NCBI GenBank assembly: GCA_023807065.1
Contig: JAJJLU010003607.1
Coordinates: forward strand, 1-46,492
Length of the DNA stretch: 46,492 nt
Direction: 5' to 3'
DNA from: Isotricha intestinalis
Taxonomy: Eukaryota; Ciliophora; Litostomatea; Vestibuliferida; Isotrichidae
Positions 8,842-18,419 of this stretch are shown piece after piece. Both the position numbers and the translations under genes were made by a program. The notes beneath the pieces were generated by a model. The model saw only the letters and a list, made by a program, of their open reading frames with translations, had not been told where the DNA came from and made no database searches. Position 1 is the first letter of the stretch. The number at the start of each line of letters is the position of its first letter.

Positions 8842-10962
8842 ATGGAACCAGATATAGGAATAATAAGTGATTTAATAAAAAATATGGAAACTTTGGAAAA
8901 TTCAATTTCGAAATTAAGAAAAGAAATAGTGAACAAAGAAAAAGAATTAAAATTAACAAAGCCTTTATCAATGGAAAATTTTGATAAAGAAAAATTAAAA
9001 AAGAAAAAAGAAGAAGAAGAAGATTTAGAATTAAAATTAACATATGAAAATTTAAAAAGAAATGAATTACAAATTAAAAATAATATAATAGAATATACAA
9101 TAGAATATAAAACAAATGAACAAATAAATATATTATATATTATGGGAGATTTTACTAATTGGGAATTAAAAGAAATGAATAAAAATAAAGATATTTTTTC
9201 TTATACTACAATATTAGTTAAAGGATTTAAATATTATTATTCTTTTCAATTAAATGATGAAGTTATATTAGATTTTAATAATAATATTGAAAATAATCCA
9301 AAAAATAATCAAACTCAAAATGTTATTAATTTATGTGAAAATGATAAAATTGTTTTTTTTGATTATAATAAACATGAAAATATTTTAAACATTGCAAAAA
9401 GAAATTTATATCTTTTAAAAATGGAAAATTATGATGAAATTTCTTTTTTAAATTCATTTTCTAAAAATTCTAAAAATTATATTGATTATCAAAATAAAAC
9501 AAATACCGAAAAGAATATATTATTAAATTCTTTAAATAACTATTTTAATGAAAAAGAAAATGAACTTAAAGTTTTTTCAAATGATGAATTACATAAAATA
9601 ATGTCATTTTTTTATGATAGAATTATAATAAAAAAAAAAAAAGATAAATCAGAAATTTATTATCAAATAATTAAAGATTCAAATAATCAATTTCAATGTG
9701 TTCAATTATATGATTCAAATCATATAAAAATAAATACTGAATATTATATAAATAATAATTTTTTTTTAAATATTTCAATGAGTTTAGTTTCTCCTTCAAG
9801 AGAATCAAATAAAAATAATGAAAACCTTTATACTTTATTATCAAAAGAAGAAAGCAATAAAATTTTAGATGAATATTCAAAAGATACAATTAATATATTA
9901 AAAGTTTTTCATAAACCAATTAATCAAAATATAGGTTATAATAATTCTAGAACAATTATAATTAATCCTATAAGATTAGAACCTTCAAATATTAATTTAA
10001 AAGATTATTTATTTGAAGCTGCTGATAATCATATTGTTCAAGTTAAAAATATTAATGATAATACTTTTGTTTTGTTTGTTGGAAATGAAGAAGTGAAAGA
10101 AAAAAAAAATAAACCTATTCAATTTCAACTTTATTATCATTTAATAAATAGAAGAGTTTTTATTATTCATTCTCATATTTTAGATAAAACATTAGAAAAT
10201 AAAAAAATGGAAATGAGATATATTGATTATAAAACTGATTATCATAAAATTAAAAAAGAAGATGATTATATTAAAAAAGATGTTTTATTACTTTTAATTC
10301 ATTTAATGAAACCTTTTAAATTATATTATAAAGGAAAAAAAATTCAAATGGAAAGTGAAAATATAATTTTAAATAGATTATATAAAATACATTCTCAAAA
10401 TTCAAAAAGTACTTATAATAATATGATAGTAAGAATAGAAAATATTCCAAATAATTCTTTAAATTTACATAACACTAAAATAAAATCAAAAAATGAAAAT
10501 TTTGAAAAATGTGATAAAATAATTTTTGAAAAACCAAATTCAGGAGTTATAGATGTTAAAGTATTATTTGATGAAAAAAATAATATTGTAAATGATATTA
10601 TTAAATTTGCTTTAAATCCTTGTTTATTAATTAAATTAAACCCAAATGAAGAAATGAATCTAGAAAAAAAATATAATGAAAAAGATAAAATTATCACTTA
10701 TAGAAATGATTCTTATGAAATACAAAAATTGGAAATTATTATAAAGAACATTGAAAAATATAAGATTTATAAAAATAATAAAGAAGAAGTTAAAAAGTTA
10801 AGTAAAAAAGATAAAGATATTATTATTTTTACTCTTGAAGATTATAAAAATAGTTTAAAAGGTATTGAAAGTTTTATTGAAAATAATGAATTATGGGAAT
10901 TAATTGATACAGTTTCTTCTATTGAAAATGAAATTAGTGAAATTATAAAAATTTTAAAATGA
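8842..10962 (+). CDS. CBM48/AMPK-type glycogen-binding domain protein
   Basis: A 706-residue protein. Residues 10-75 form a charged coiled coil. Residues about 83-165 look like an AMPK-beta/CBM48 E-set domain: a beta strand pattern (IEYTIEYK, INILYIMGDFTNWELKEM), the hallmark GDFTNW at 102-107, a Tyr/Phe-rich strand (FKYYYSFQLNDEVILDFNN) and a closing NPKNNQTQNVINL. In this family the domain binds glycogen or starch, or serves as a docking module. Residues 170-650 are alpha/beta-like and unassigned, ending in acidic helices. No catalytic glycosidase or phosphatase motif is visible. It ends at TGA. A role in polysaccharide binding is inferred from the one domain. Confidence 0.8.
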   Translation: MEPDIGIISDLIKNMETLENSISKLRKEIVNKEKELKLTKPLSMENFDKEKLKKKKEEEEDLELKLTYENLKRNELQIKNNIIEYTIEYKTNEQINILYIMGDFTNWELKEMNKNKDIFSYTTILVKGFKYYYSFQLNDEVILDFNNNIENNPKNNQTQNVINLCENDKIVFFDYNKHENILNIAKRNLYLLKMENYDEISFLNSFSKNSKNYIDYQNKTNTEKNILLNSLNNYFNEKENELKVFSNDELHKIMSFFYDRIIIKKKKDKSEIYYQIIKDSNNQFQCVQLYDSNHIKINTEYYINNNFFLNISMSLVSPSRESNKNNENLYTLLSKEESNKILDEYSKDTINILKVFHKPINQNIGYNNSRTIIINPIRLEPSNINLKDYLFEAADNHIVQVKNINDNTFVLFVGNEEVKEKKNKPIQFQLYYHLINRRVFIIHSHILDKTLENKKMEMRYIDYKTDYHKIKKEDDYIKKDVLLLLIHLMKPFKLYYKGKKIQMESENIILNRLYKIHSQNSKSTYNNMIVRIENIPNNSLNLHNTKIKSKNENFEKCDKIIFEKPNSGVIDVKVLFDEKNNIVNDIIKFALNPCLLIKLNPNEEMNLEKKYNEKDKIITYRNDSYEIQKLEIIIKNIEKYKIYKNNKEEVKKLSKKDKDIIIFTLEDYKNSLKGIESFIENNELWELIDTVSSIENEISEIIKILK

Positions 10963-11213
10963 AATTAAAACTATAAATCAAAAATATCATTTGTAAATTT
11001 TTAAAGATAATTAAAAAATATTTTCCAAGTAAAAATTTTGATATAATCAATCAATATATTTTTATTTGGTAATTTTGAATTTTTATGATTCTTAATATTA
11101 TTTTCATCCATTTATTTAAATATTAAAATTATTTATGGAAATTCCATATAAATATTTAATTAATTAATTTTATTATTATTAAAATATTATTTATTAAAAT
11201 GAAATATTTTTAA

Positions 11214-12763
11214 ATGTCTGAAAAAATAAAAAATATAAAAGATTATTTCAAAAATCATATAAAAAAATCTTTATTATCAGTAACATGGGAAAAAGAAGGT
11301 CAAGTTGTAAAAATTAAATTAAAAAATTAGATATTATTTGATAAACAAAAAACAACATTAACATTACAAGAAAAACAAATATTAAAATTATTAATAGCAT
11401 TGGGAACTCCAAAATTTTATAGAACAAAATTATGGTTAACTTGTAGTGGAGCAAAAAAAGATATTGAAGAAAATCCAAATTATTATCAAAAATTAACTGA
11501 ATTATCAAAAGATTTAAAATCTCTTTATTCAAAACAAATTGAAAAAGATTTAACAAGAACTTTTGGAAAAAAAAATATAGATAATGAAAAATTAAATAAA
11601 TTAAGAAGAGTTTTAATATGTTATTCTATTAGAAATTCTAGTATTGGATATTGTCAAGGCTTTAATTTTATTGTTTCTAGATTATTAGATATATTAGAAA
11701 ATGAAGTAAAATATATTTTTAATATATTTAACTGTTTTAGGAAGATGCTTTTTGGGTTTTTAGTAATATTATTGAAGAAATTCTTCCTTTAAATTTTTAT
11801 TCAGAATTTTGTGGTGTAACAACAGAACAAACAATTATTTTAAATTTTTTAGAAAAATATTTTCCTTCTTTAAAAAATATTTTAAACAGTGAATTTTTCA
11901 AAAGTTTAATTGATAATTTTATTAATCAATGTTTAATAAGTTTATTTATAGAAAATTTAAATGAAGAAACAGGAAATTTAGTATTAGATTGTTTTTTCTT
12001 AGAAGGAAATATAATAATAATAAAAGTTTTCATTGCAATTTTTGGAGAATTAAAAGGAGAATTATTAAAAATTAATTTAGAAGATTTTCAATCAATGAAA
12101 ATATTATTAGATGAAACAGTGAAAAAAATCCAAAGTGATTCAATTTATTTATTACATTGTTTAAATATAAGGCAATTTGAATTTACAAATGAATATTTAG
12201 AAGAAATAAGATATAATTTATCAAATAATTTAACAGAATCAATAGAAAATGATAATTTAGATAGAATTAAAATAAAAATACAAAATGATTTTTCTTTTTC
12301 TTTAAATGAACAATATACAAATTTTAAAGAATGTAATAAAGATTTTCCTTATTGTTATAATGATTCTTATTTTGAAAATGTTACTCAAGTTCTTAAATTC
12401 TTGGTTCTTTCTCCAAGAAAAAATCCTGAAATAAAAGAGAATTTTTTTTTTGATGTTTTGAAAAATTCAAAAAAAAATTTAAATGAATATCAAAATAAAT
12501 TTGTTGATAATAAATTAGATTTAAGATTAGAAAGAAGACCTCATTATTGTAGTGAAATTATAGAAGAAATTAAAAAAGAAAGAGAAAAATTAAATAAAAA
12601 TAAAAATGATGAAGATAATAATTTGAATGATGAAGAAAATGATAAAGGATTTATTAATAAAATTAAAAGTGCTAAATTTATTAAAAAAGCAACTGAATTT
12701 TTAGGAAGTTTTAAACCTTCTCCTTTTTTTATTCCTGGAAATGATGAAGAAAATGATATTTAA
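11214..12763 (+). CDS. TBC-domain Rab GTPase-activating protein (3 exons)
   Basis: Proposed exons 11214-11306, 11331-11705 and 11741-12763 give 496 residues. The joined protein shows the TBC landmarks in order: GTPKFYRTKLWL (RxxxW box), IEKDLTRTF (I-x-x-D-x-x-R, the arginine finger), RNSSIGYCQGFNFI (YCQG, the glutamine finger), then across the second splice EDAFWVFSNIIEEILPLNFY and a GVTTEQTIILNFLEKYFP segment. These two fingers are the catalytic residues by which TBC proteins stimulate GTP hydrolysis on Rabs, so activity is expected. The tail (about 440-496) is acidic and basic by turns and lacks other domains. Without splicing, an in-frame TAG (11328-11330) and a frame change at 11706-11740 break the gene exactly inside the domain. 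Confidence 0.85.
11307..11330 (+). other. Micro-intron 1 of TBC gene (24 nt)
   Basis: Starts GTAAAAATTA and ends AATTAG; phase 0 and a multiple of three. It contains the only in-frame stop (TAG, its last three bases) of the first part of the gene. Removing it joins EGQV to ILFDKQKTTL and keeps the frame into the TBC domain. Confidence 0.75.
11706..11740 (+). other. Micro-intron 2 of TBC gene (35 nt)
   Basis: Starts GTAAAATATA and ends CTGTTTTAG with a polypyrimidine-like run; phase 0. Its length is not a multiple of three, so it shifts the genomic frame. Removing it fuses LLDILENE to EDAFWVFSNI, exactly the order expected in a TBC domain after the YCQG motif. This is the better supported of the two introns. 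Confidence 0.85.
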
Positions 12764-13497
12764 AACTTTTTTTGATAAATTTTATAATAAAACTTTAAAA
12801 AATTAATATTTGTTTTAAAAAAAAGAAGGAATAAAAAAATATGACAAAACCAATTGGTCCTTCTACAAACTTATAAAAAATAATAATTTCTTGTTAACAA
12901 ATTTCAATTATTGACCAAAGAATCTTAAAAAATATAGCAATCCAATTACCTAATTTATTTTCACACAAACAATTATCAAAAACAATAAGTTTACTCAATT
13001 CTCCAGAAATTAAATTAAGTAAATTAATGGAAAAATTGCTAATCCATTATATTCTTCTGGCTTTTCTGGAAAATAATCTGAAATAATATAATTATAATTT
13101 CAGCTAGATTAAATAATAAAGTTGAAGTGAAAAAAATAAATACTATTTCTATTTCATCGTCTTAATGTGTTTTTGTTTAATAAGATAAATAACATTAAAA
13201 ATTCTATTCCAGAAAAAAATACACCGTATAAAAGACACATCTATCAGGATTGACTTTTTACAGAGCAGATCAAAAATTTGTTGAATCTGGATAGAGATTT
13301 CTAATTTTCAAATAAATAAATAATAATACCATATTTGACAGAGTCATTCAACCCCCCTAATTCAAAAAAATGGATAAAAAATGAAAGGGTGGAATGAGAC
13401 ATAAAATAACATTTACAGTAATTAAATCTTAATCATAATTTATTTAAATTAATAATTTAAATATTTTTCTTTTATTAAAAATTTATTTAAAATTAAA
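12764..13497. other. Gene-free stretch, possible decayed coding DNA
   Basis: No open gene. Two frames are free of TGA but broken by TAA/TAG only: from the ATG at 12841 to about 13134, and from about 13101 to about 13385 (it includes the peptide LSGLTFYRADQKFVESG near 13245-13295). In DNA this AT-rich such runs can occur by chance. Base composition is somewhat less AT-rich than in neighbouring intergenic DNA from about 13130. These pieces may belong to the same decayed element as the zinc-knuckle remnant downstream. Confidence 0.4.
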
Positions 13498-14060
13498 TGG
13501 ATAGATTCTAGCAATCAAATTAAATCTGGTGAATTAAACCCATAAAAGCTAGTAAAATTATTACTAAAATTCTATGATGGAATGAAGCGTCCAAGCATAA
13601 TTTTAAAAAAAAATGGATGGCAAAAATATTCATGTGAGAGGTAAAAAGAGTATTGACGCATAAAGGAAGAGAAGAAATGAAATTTGCTTCAAATATTGTG
13701 CTCAAAGAGGCCATTTTGTTAGGAATTATCCTGATATTACATGTTGGGAATGTGGAAAGAAAGGGCATGAGAAGAAGTCTAGTTTTGTCAAATTTTTTAG
13801 AATTGTTGCTGCTTAGAATAAGAGGATGAACCAATGGAATATTATGTCTATAAAGAATTGGCAAAATGTGGTCAATAAAAAAATAATTGAAAATTAAAGT
13901 AAAAAAAATTTAAAGAAAGAAGAAATTGGAAAGAATGATGTAATTAATGAAACAAAAAAAGAAAAATATAAAATAGATAAAAAAGATATTAATGATGTCA
14001 AAAAAATGAAATTAAGAATGAAGATGTTAAAAGTAATGATTCCCAATCCCCATTTTTGCT
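13498..14060 (+). pseudogene. Decayed CCHC zinc-knuckle (gag-like) remnant
   Basis: Reading the plus strand in the frame of 13673 gives two degenerate retroviral-type zinc knuckles: CFKYCAQRGHFVRNY (13685-13729; one residue too many between the first cysteines and the last Cys replaced by Tyr) and CWECGKKGHEKKSS (13742-13783; last Cys replaced by Ser). A charged Lys-rich tail follows in the same frame to about 14030. Stops interrupt the frame: TAA at 13661, a TAG near 13814 and a TAA near 13894, with more upstream. A frame starting with ATG at 13498 appears to feed into it after a shift near 13600. Paired knuckles of this kind are typical of gag proteins of LTR retroelements and of CNBP-type nucleic-acid-binding proteins. 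No reverse transcriptase is present nearby. GC content here is clearly above that of the flanks. Confidence 0.6.
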
Positions 14061-14128
14061 TCTAAATTTTGAACATTTGCAAAAAAATTAATAAATAAAA
14101 TTAAAAATTTTCATATATAATAAAAAAC

Positions 14129-16068
14129 ATGGATAATATAGAACAAAAAAAAGAAAATGATAAAAAATTTATAAAAATAATAAATGATATTTCTGTAGAA
14201 GAAATAAATAATGCTTTAAAAGGATATGATTTAACAGGAAATATTTTTGAAATTTCTTCTATAATTCAATTCTCTTTTGGAGCATACGCCTTAGCAATTT
14301 GCGGATTTGACGTAGTTTGGGGAGGTGCCTTAACATTTCTTGGCTTAGGAAAATTTGGCTATGAAGCAATGATGTATGAAGGAATTGCTTTAGCCCCGAT
14401 GGGATTAGGTTTCATATTAGGAGGCTCCTTTTATTAGGAAGTAGCTATTTTTTTTATGAAAAACAAAAAAATAGGAACAAAGAAAATGATGAAAAAAAAA
14501 ATTTTATAGAAAAATTAAAAGATCCAAATAGTAGAGAAACTGAAATATTTTATGAATTTTTGAAAAATTTATCTGAATCTCTTTCTAAAAATTTAAGTGA
14601 ATTAATTCAAAATGAATACAATGAATTAAAGAAATTTGCAAAAAATTTAGAATTAGATTCTCAAAATACGTTCAATAAATTAGGGAGTATGCTTTTAGCA
14701 AAAGCAAAAAAATGTGTTTTAAACTTTCATGAATCTGATATATTATCTGTTTTGGTTTTAGGTAAAACAGGAGTTGGAAAAACTACATTAATCAATGCCA
14801 TTTTAAATTAAGAGTTAAATGAAGACAATATTGGACTTCCGAATGAAATGGATGTCCCAAATAAAAATTACAAATAGGAAATTATTTCCTGCTTTAGATA
14901 TTTGGGATTCCAGAGGAATAGAATTATCTAATAAATTTAATATAGATGAATATAGTAAACAAGTTATAAACTTTATAAAAAATGGATTAGAAGAAAAAGA
15001 AAAAGAAAATGAGAATATTAAAAAAGCTAATAATTTTATTCATTGTATATGGTATTGTATAAATGGAACAAGAATAGAGAAATCAGAATTAGAATATATA
15101 AAAAAATTAAAAACAATTTATACATCAGATAAAAAATTACCTATTATATTTGTTTATACTCGATCTTGGAATAGAAAAGAAAGTGAAGCTATTAAAGAAA
15201 CAATTATTAATGAATTAAAAGATAAAAATATAAATTATATTGATATAGTTGCCAAAGAAATATAATTGATGCATTTGATGACAAAACTATAACAATACCT
15301 CAAAAAAATTTGAAAAAATTAATGGAAGAAACTTTACATCTTTCAAAAAATGGATTTGAATCTGCTTTTTTTGGAAATAGTTTTGGCGAATATAAAAATT
15401 TATTAGATACTATACTTTTAATCAAGCCTTTGAATAACTCAATTAAAGATATTGAAGGAAAATTGTCAGCATTATATAAAGAAAAAAAATCTTATTATTA
15501 TATTAATGAAGAGTTTCCTAGATTATTATTTGATTCTTTGTCTCATCTATATTATGATGAAGAACAATATACAAAAATGAAAATAAATAATAAAAAATTT
15601 ATTGATGAATGGGAATTGCTGATGAAAAATTGGTATAAAACAAATTTTCATAAATTTTCAGGAACTGTAGGAAAAGATTTATTATTAAATATGATTGATA
15701 AAAGCATTGATGATTATTTTACTAAAGTTTATAATAATAGAATTTCAAAAATTCCTGATTTTGAATTCCTCTCAGTGTTTGATAAAAATTTGGAAAAAAA
15801 TAAAATAGAAAATGATATATCTTATTCAAAAAAAGAACTCAAAATAAAATTTCATGATTTAATTGATAATTTTATAAGGCATAAGGAAGACCTTATGAGT
15901 AACTTCATTATAGAATATATAACTAAAGAATTTTTAAGTTTAATTTTTAAAAAACGCAAAGAAAAATCTGAAATATTGTATAATAATATTAAAAAAGAAA
16001 TAGATTTAGAAGTAAAAGAAATAGCAAAGCAAATTTATAATAATATAATTAACAGAATAAATCTATAG
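14129..16068 (+). pseudogene. Broken membrane-associated P-loop GTPase
   Basis: Three frames carry successive parts of one GTPase. 14129-14437: N-terminal helix, then a Gly/Ala-rich hydrophobic hairpin (FGAYALAICGFDVVWGG, GIALAPMGLGFILGG). After a shift near 14425 the frame continues LLLLGSSYFFYEKQ into a helical stretch and the P-loop GKTGVGKTT (G1, from 14761). A TAA at 14809 then ends it. Another frame carries ALDIWDSRGIEL (G3, DxxG) and LPIIFVYTRSW (the G4-equivalent strand), to a TAA at 15263. A further shift continues NIIDAFDDKTITIPQ and a long helical C-terminal part to TAG at 16068. A 29-nt GT-AG segment (14409-14437) could remove the first lesion, but it would delete part of the hydrophobic hairpin, and nothing comparable removes the TAA or the later shifts. 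The motif order suggests an IRG/dynamin-like large GTPase with a membrane hairpin. Confidence 0.7.
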
Positions 16069-16328
16069 ATTTAATTCCTTAAAAAATATCTAAATAAATA
16101 ATTATTTTATATTATATGAGGGCCAAATAATAATTGAATAATTAATAATTTAAAAATGTGGGGATTGGGGCCAATCACCAATAACTAATTTTTTAATATT
16201 TATTGATTAATAAAAATTAATTTAAATAATAAAAAAAATAATAAAAAAATAATAATAAAATAAATATTAATTCAAAAAATAAAAGTTGAGAAAGATAAAA
16301 TAGTAAATGAGAAAAAACTCATCGAAAA

Positions 16329-16709
16329 ATGATTAATAATAATGATTCATTCAGTGAATCAAATAATGGATTAGATGATACATTTATTGTTTTAAGACGA
16401 AATGGCTTCTCAATCATTTCTATAACAGAAAAACAAATAATTAAAACAATAACTAAAACAAATCTTCAGTATTCTTCACTAAAATCATTTCAAAATAAAG
16501 GAATATTTTTACTTGGAGGTAAATGGGGGTCTATATATGTATATAGAATTGATAATTTTGAATTAATTCAAACTATTAAAAATGCTCATAACTCTTATAT
16601 TATAGGTTTTTTCGAATTACAAGATGGTCAAATTGCTTCTTATTCAGAAAAAGAAATTAAAATACGAAGAACAAAAATTTTATTTTCTAAGACTTTAGAA
16701 TTTAATTAA
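16329..16709 (+). CDS. Short WD40-like fragment
   Basis: A 126-residue frame with the rhythm of WD40 blades: SLKSFQNKGIFLLGGKWGSIYVYRIDNFELIQTI, then NAHNSYIIGFFELQDGQIASYSEKEIKIRR. The second shows the usual 'h-H-x-x-x-I-x-x-h-x-x-L-x-x-G-x-h-h-S-x-S-x-D-x-x-I-K-I' pattern with degenerate W-D positions. Only about two blades are present, too few for a closed propeller, so the gene is probably a 3'-truncated remnant of a longer beta-propeller protein. It follows the broken GTPase by 260 nt in the same direction. It could still be a small expressed protein. Confidence 0.5.
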   Translation: MINNNDSFSESNNGLDDTFIVLRRNGFSIISITEKQIIKTITKTNLQYSSLKSFQNKGIFLLGGKWGSIYVYRIDNFELIQTIKNAHNSYIIGFFELQDGQIASYSEKEIKIRRTKILFSKTLEFN

Positions 16710-16867
16710 AATATTTATTAAATTATTTTTTTGATGGAAATAGTAAATCAATAACTATAGAATAACAAAGAAAAAATAAAAATTAACATTTAATTAATTT
16801 ATTAACAAGAAAAATTCATATTTTTTTAATATTATTGTAATATATATATATATAATAAATTAATATA

Positions 16868-17674
16868 TTATTTTGAATGAAATTCTATTTTATCATCATT
16901 TAATAATTCCTTAAATCCAAAATCCACTTCATTTCTGATAACATTAAAAATATTATTAATCTTTTTTTCAACATTATTTAATTTATGATTGGCTATTTTA
17001 AAATTTGATATATTATTTTTATTTTGGAAATCTAAATAACAATTAGTCATATCTCTTATATTTTTCATTGAATAATTAATGTTATTTAATTCTTTAATTT
17101 TTATTGGTTTTTTTTTATGATTTAATTTATTTAGAAATAAATCATTTAAATTAGGAGAAAGAATAATATTTCTTTTATATAAACTTTTTGTTTCATTTTC
17201 TAAATCTTTAATATCATTAATTAATAATTCAGAAAGTCCAAATTGTTGATTTTTTAAAGTATTATTTTTTAAAAGATTATAATTTCTTTCTGATAATTGT
17301 TGAGTTAAAATATTATGTTTTTTATTAATATTAAAAACAGTTTTCCCATTTTTTATCTTTTGTTTTAATGAAGTTAAAATTAATTTATCTTGACTGTTAT
17401 TCTTTTTAAAATCATTTTCAAATATAATTTTTTTAATTTTTATTACTTTTCTATTATGATTATATCGAGGAGAAGTTTCAATTGATTTTGAATTTATTGT
17501 TGGTAAATTTAATATTTTAATTTTTAATTGTTTAGAAGGATAAATTGTCTTTATTATATCTTTTGTTGAAGTTGAAGTATGATTTGTTTCAATTCTTTTA
17601 TTTATTAAAATATTTCTTTTTAAAATTTTTTCATTTTTGTTTAATTTAAAGGTTTTATTTTGAGAATTTGACAT
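16868..17674 (-). CDS. Lys/Asn-rich hypothetical protein
   Basis: A 268-residue protein, strongly basic, with no recognisable domain, signal peptide or membrane segment. The C-terminal part (about 140-265) has helical stretches (LSELLINDIKDLENETKSLYKR, VEKKINNIFNVIRNEVDFGFKELL). The N-terminal half is Ser/Thr/Lys-rich and probably disordered. The start is the first ATG after an AT-rich leader. Length and lack of stops in this AT-rich DNA support a real gene. Function unknown. Confidence 0.7.
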   Translation of the reverse strand: MSNSQNKTFKLNKNEKILKRNILINKRIETNHTSTSTKDIIKTIYPSKQLKIKILNLPTINSKSIETSPRYNHNRKVIKIKKIIFENDFKKNNSQDKLILTSLKQKIKNGKTVFNINKKHNILTQQLSERNYNLLKNNTLKNQQFGLSELLINDIKDLENETKSLYKRNIILSPNLNDLFLNKLNHKKKPIKIKELNNINYSMKNIRDMTNCYLDFQNKNNISNFKIANHKLNNVEKKINNIFNVIRNEVDFGFKELLNDDKIEFHSK

Positions 17675-18029
17675 AATATTTTTTATATTTATAAAAATAA
17701 AATTGTATAATTATTCATTTAAATAATTTATTTCCCAAATAATTAAAAATGAAATGAGGATATTGAGATCTTTTATAAAATTTATCAGAAAAAAAGTAAC
17801 ACTTTTATTAATAAATGATAATAATATTATTGAAAAAAATTAAAACAATGTTTAATATAATATGAAAAACAACAGAATTATTCAAATATTTAATTTACTT
17901 TATTTATATTATGATAATTTGATTTAATATCAAAAAGAGTTATATAAAGATATTATTACTTTAGAAAATAATAAAATCTTATTTCTTTTTGTTTTTAATA
18001 TTATAATTTTTAATTACAATAAATTAATA
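17675..18029. other. Intergenic region
   Basis: Between divergent genes. An ATG at 17862 opens a frame continuous with the next gene except for one TAA at 17925, so an upstream extension is possible but unsupported. Otherwise only A/T-rich sequence, presumably carrying both promoters. Confidence 0.4.
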
Positions 18030-18419
18030 ATGTTCAAAAATTATATACATTTAAGTCAAAAACATAATATAAATAAAATGAAAAAGAACAAATATAAAGA
18101 TATATCATCAATTATTAATTTTGAAGAAAATGAGGAAGGTGAAATTAAATCAAATGAATTTGAAGATAAGACTGAAAGAATAACTAATTTCAGTTCATCA
18201 TATATATTTGATTATAATGAACATTTGAAACAGAAAGAATTATTAATTTCCTCTGAATTAAAAGAAAATAACTTTATTATTAATTCAACTGAAAGTAAAA
18301 TGATTCACAATAAAAAAGAAGAGAGAGAAAAAAAAGATGTTAAATATTTAAACAGAAAAATGAAAAAATTAAAGATTAAAAATTTTAAATTAATTGGAAA
18401 AAAAACTCAAAGAAAATAA
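18030..18419 (+). CDS. Small charged hypothetical protein
   Basis: A 129-residue frame rich in Lys, Glu and Asn, with an acidic patch (NFEENEEGEIKSNEFEDK) and a basic tail (NRKMKKLKIKNFKLIGKKTQRK). No domain is recognised. It has no overlap with other genes and a codon pattern like its neighbours, but at this length in AT-rich DNA it could be spurious. Confidence 0.45.
   Translation: MFKNYIHLSQKHNINKMKKNKYKDISSIINFEENEEGEIKSNEFEDKTERITNFSSSYIFDYNEHLKQKELLISSELKENNFIINSTESKMIHNKKEEREKKDVKYLNRKMKKLKIKNFKLIGKKTQRK

Noticed and set aside
13520..13864. 114-codon minus-strand frame in the decayed island
   Set aside because: Antisense to the zinc-knuckle reading on the plus strand, which has recognisable motifs. 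The minus-strand peptide shows none.
14409..14437. 29-nt GT-AG intron in the GTPase gene
   Set aside because: It would restore the frame, but it would also remove part of a hydrophobic helix that reads on smoothly (GFILGG then LLLLGSSYFF) after a simple shift. Later lesions have no such fix, so a frameshift is preferred, though not proven.
17862..18029. Upstream extension of the 129-residue gene
   Set aside because: Same frame, but interrupted by a TAA at 17925 with no GT-AG segment to remove it.
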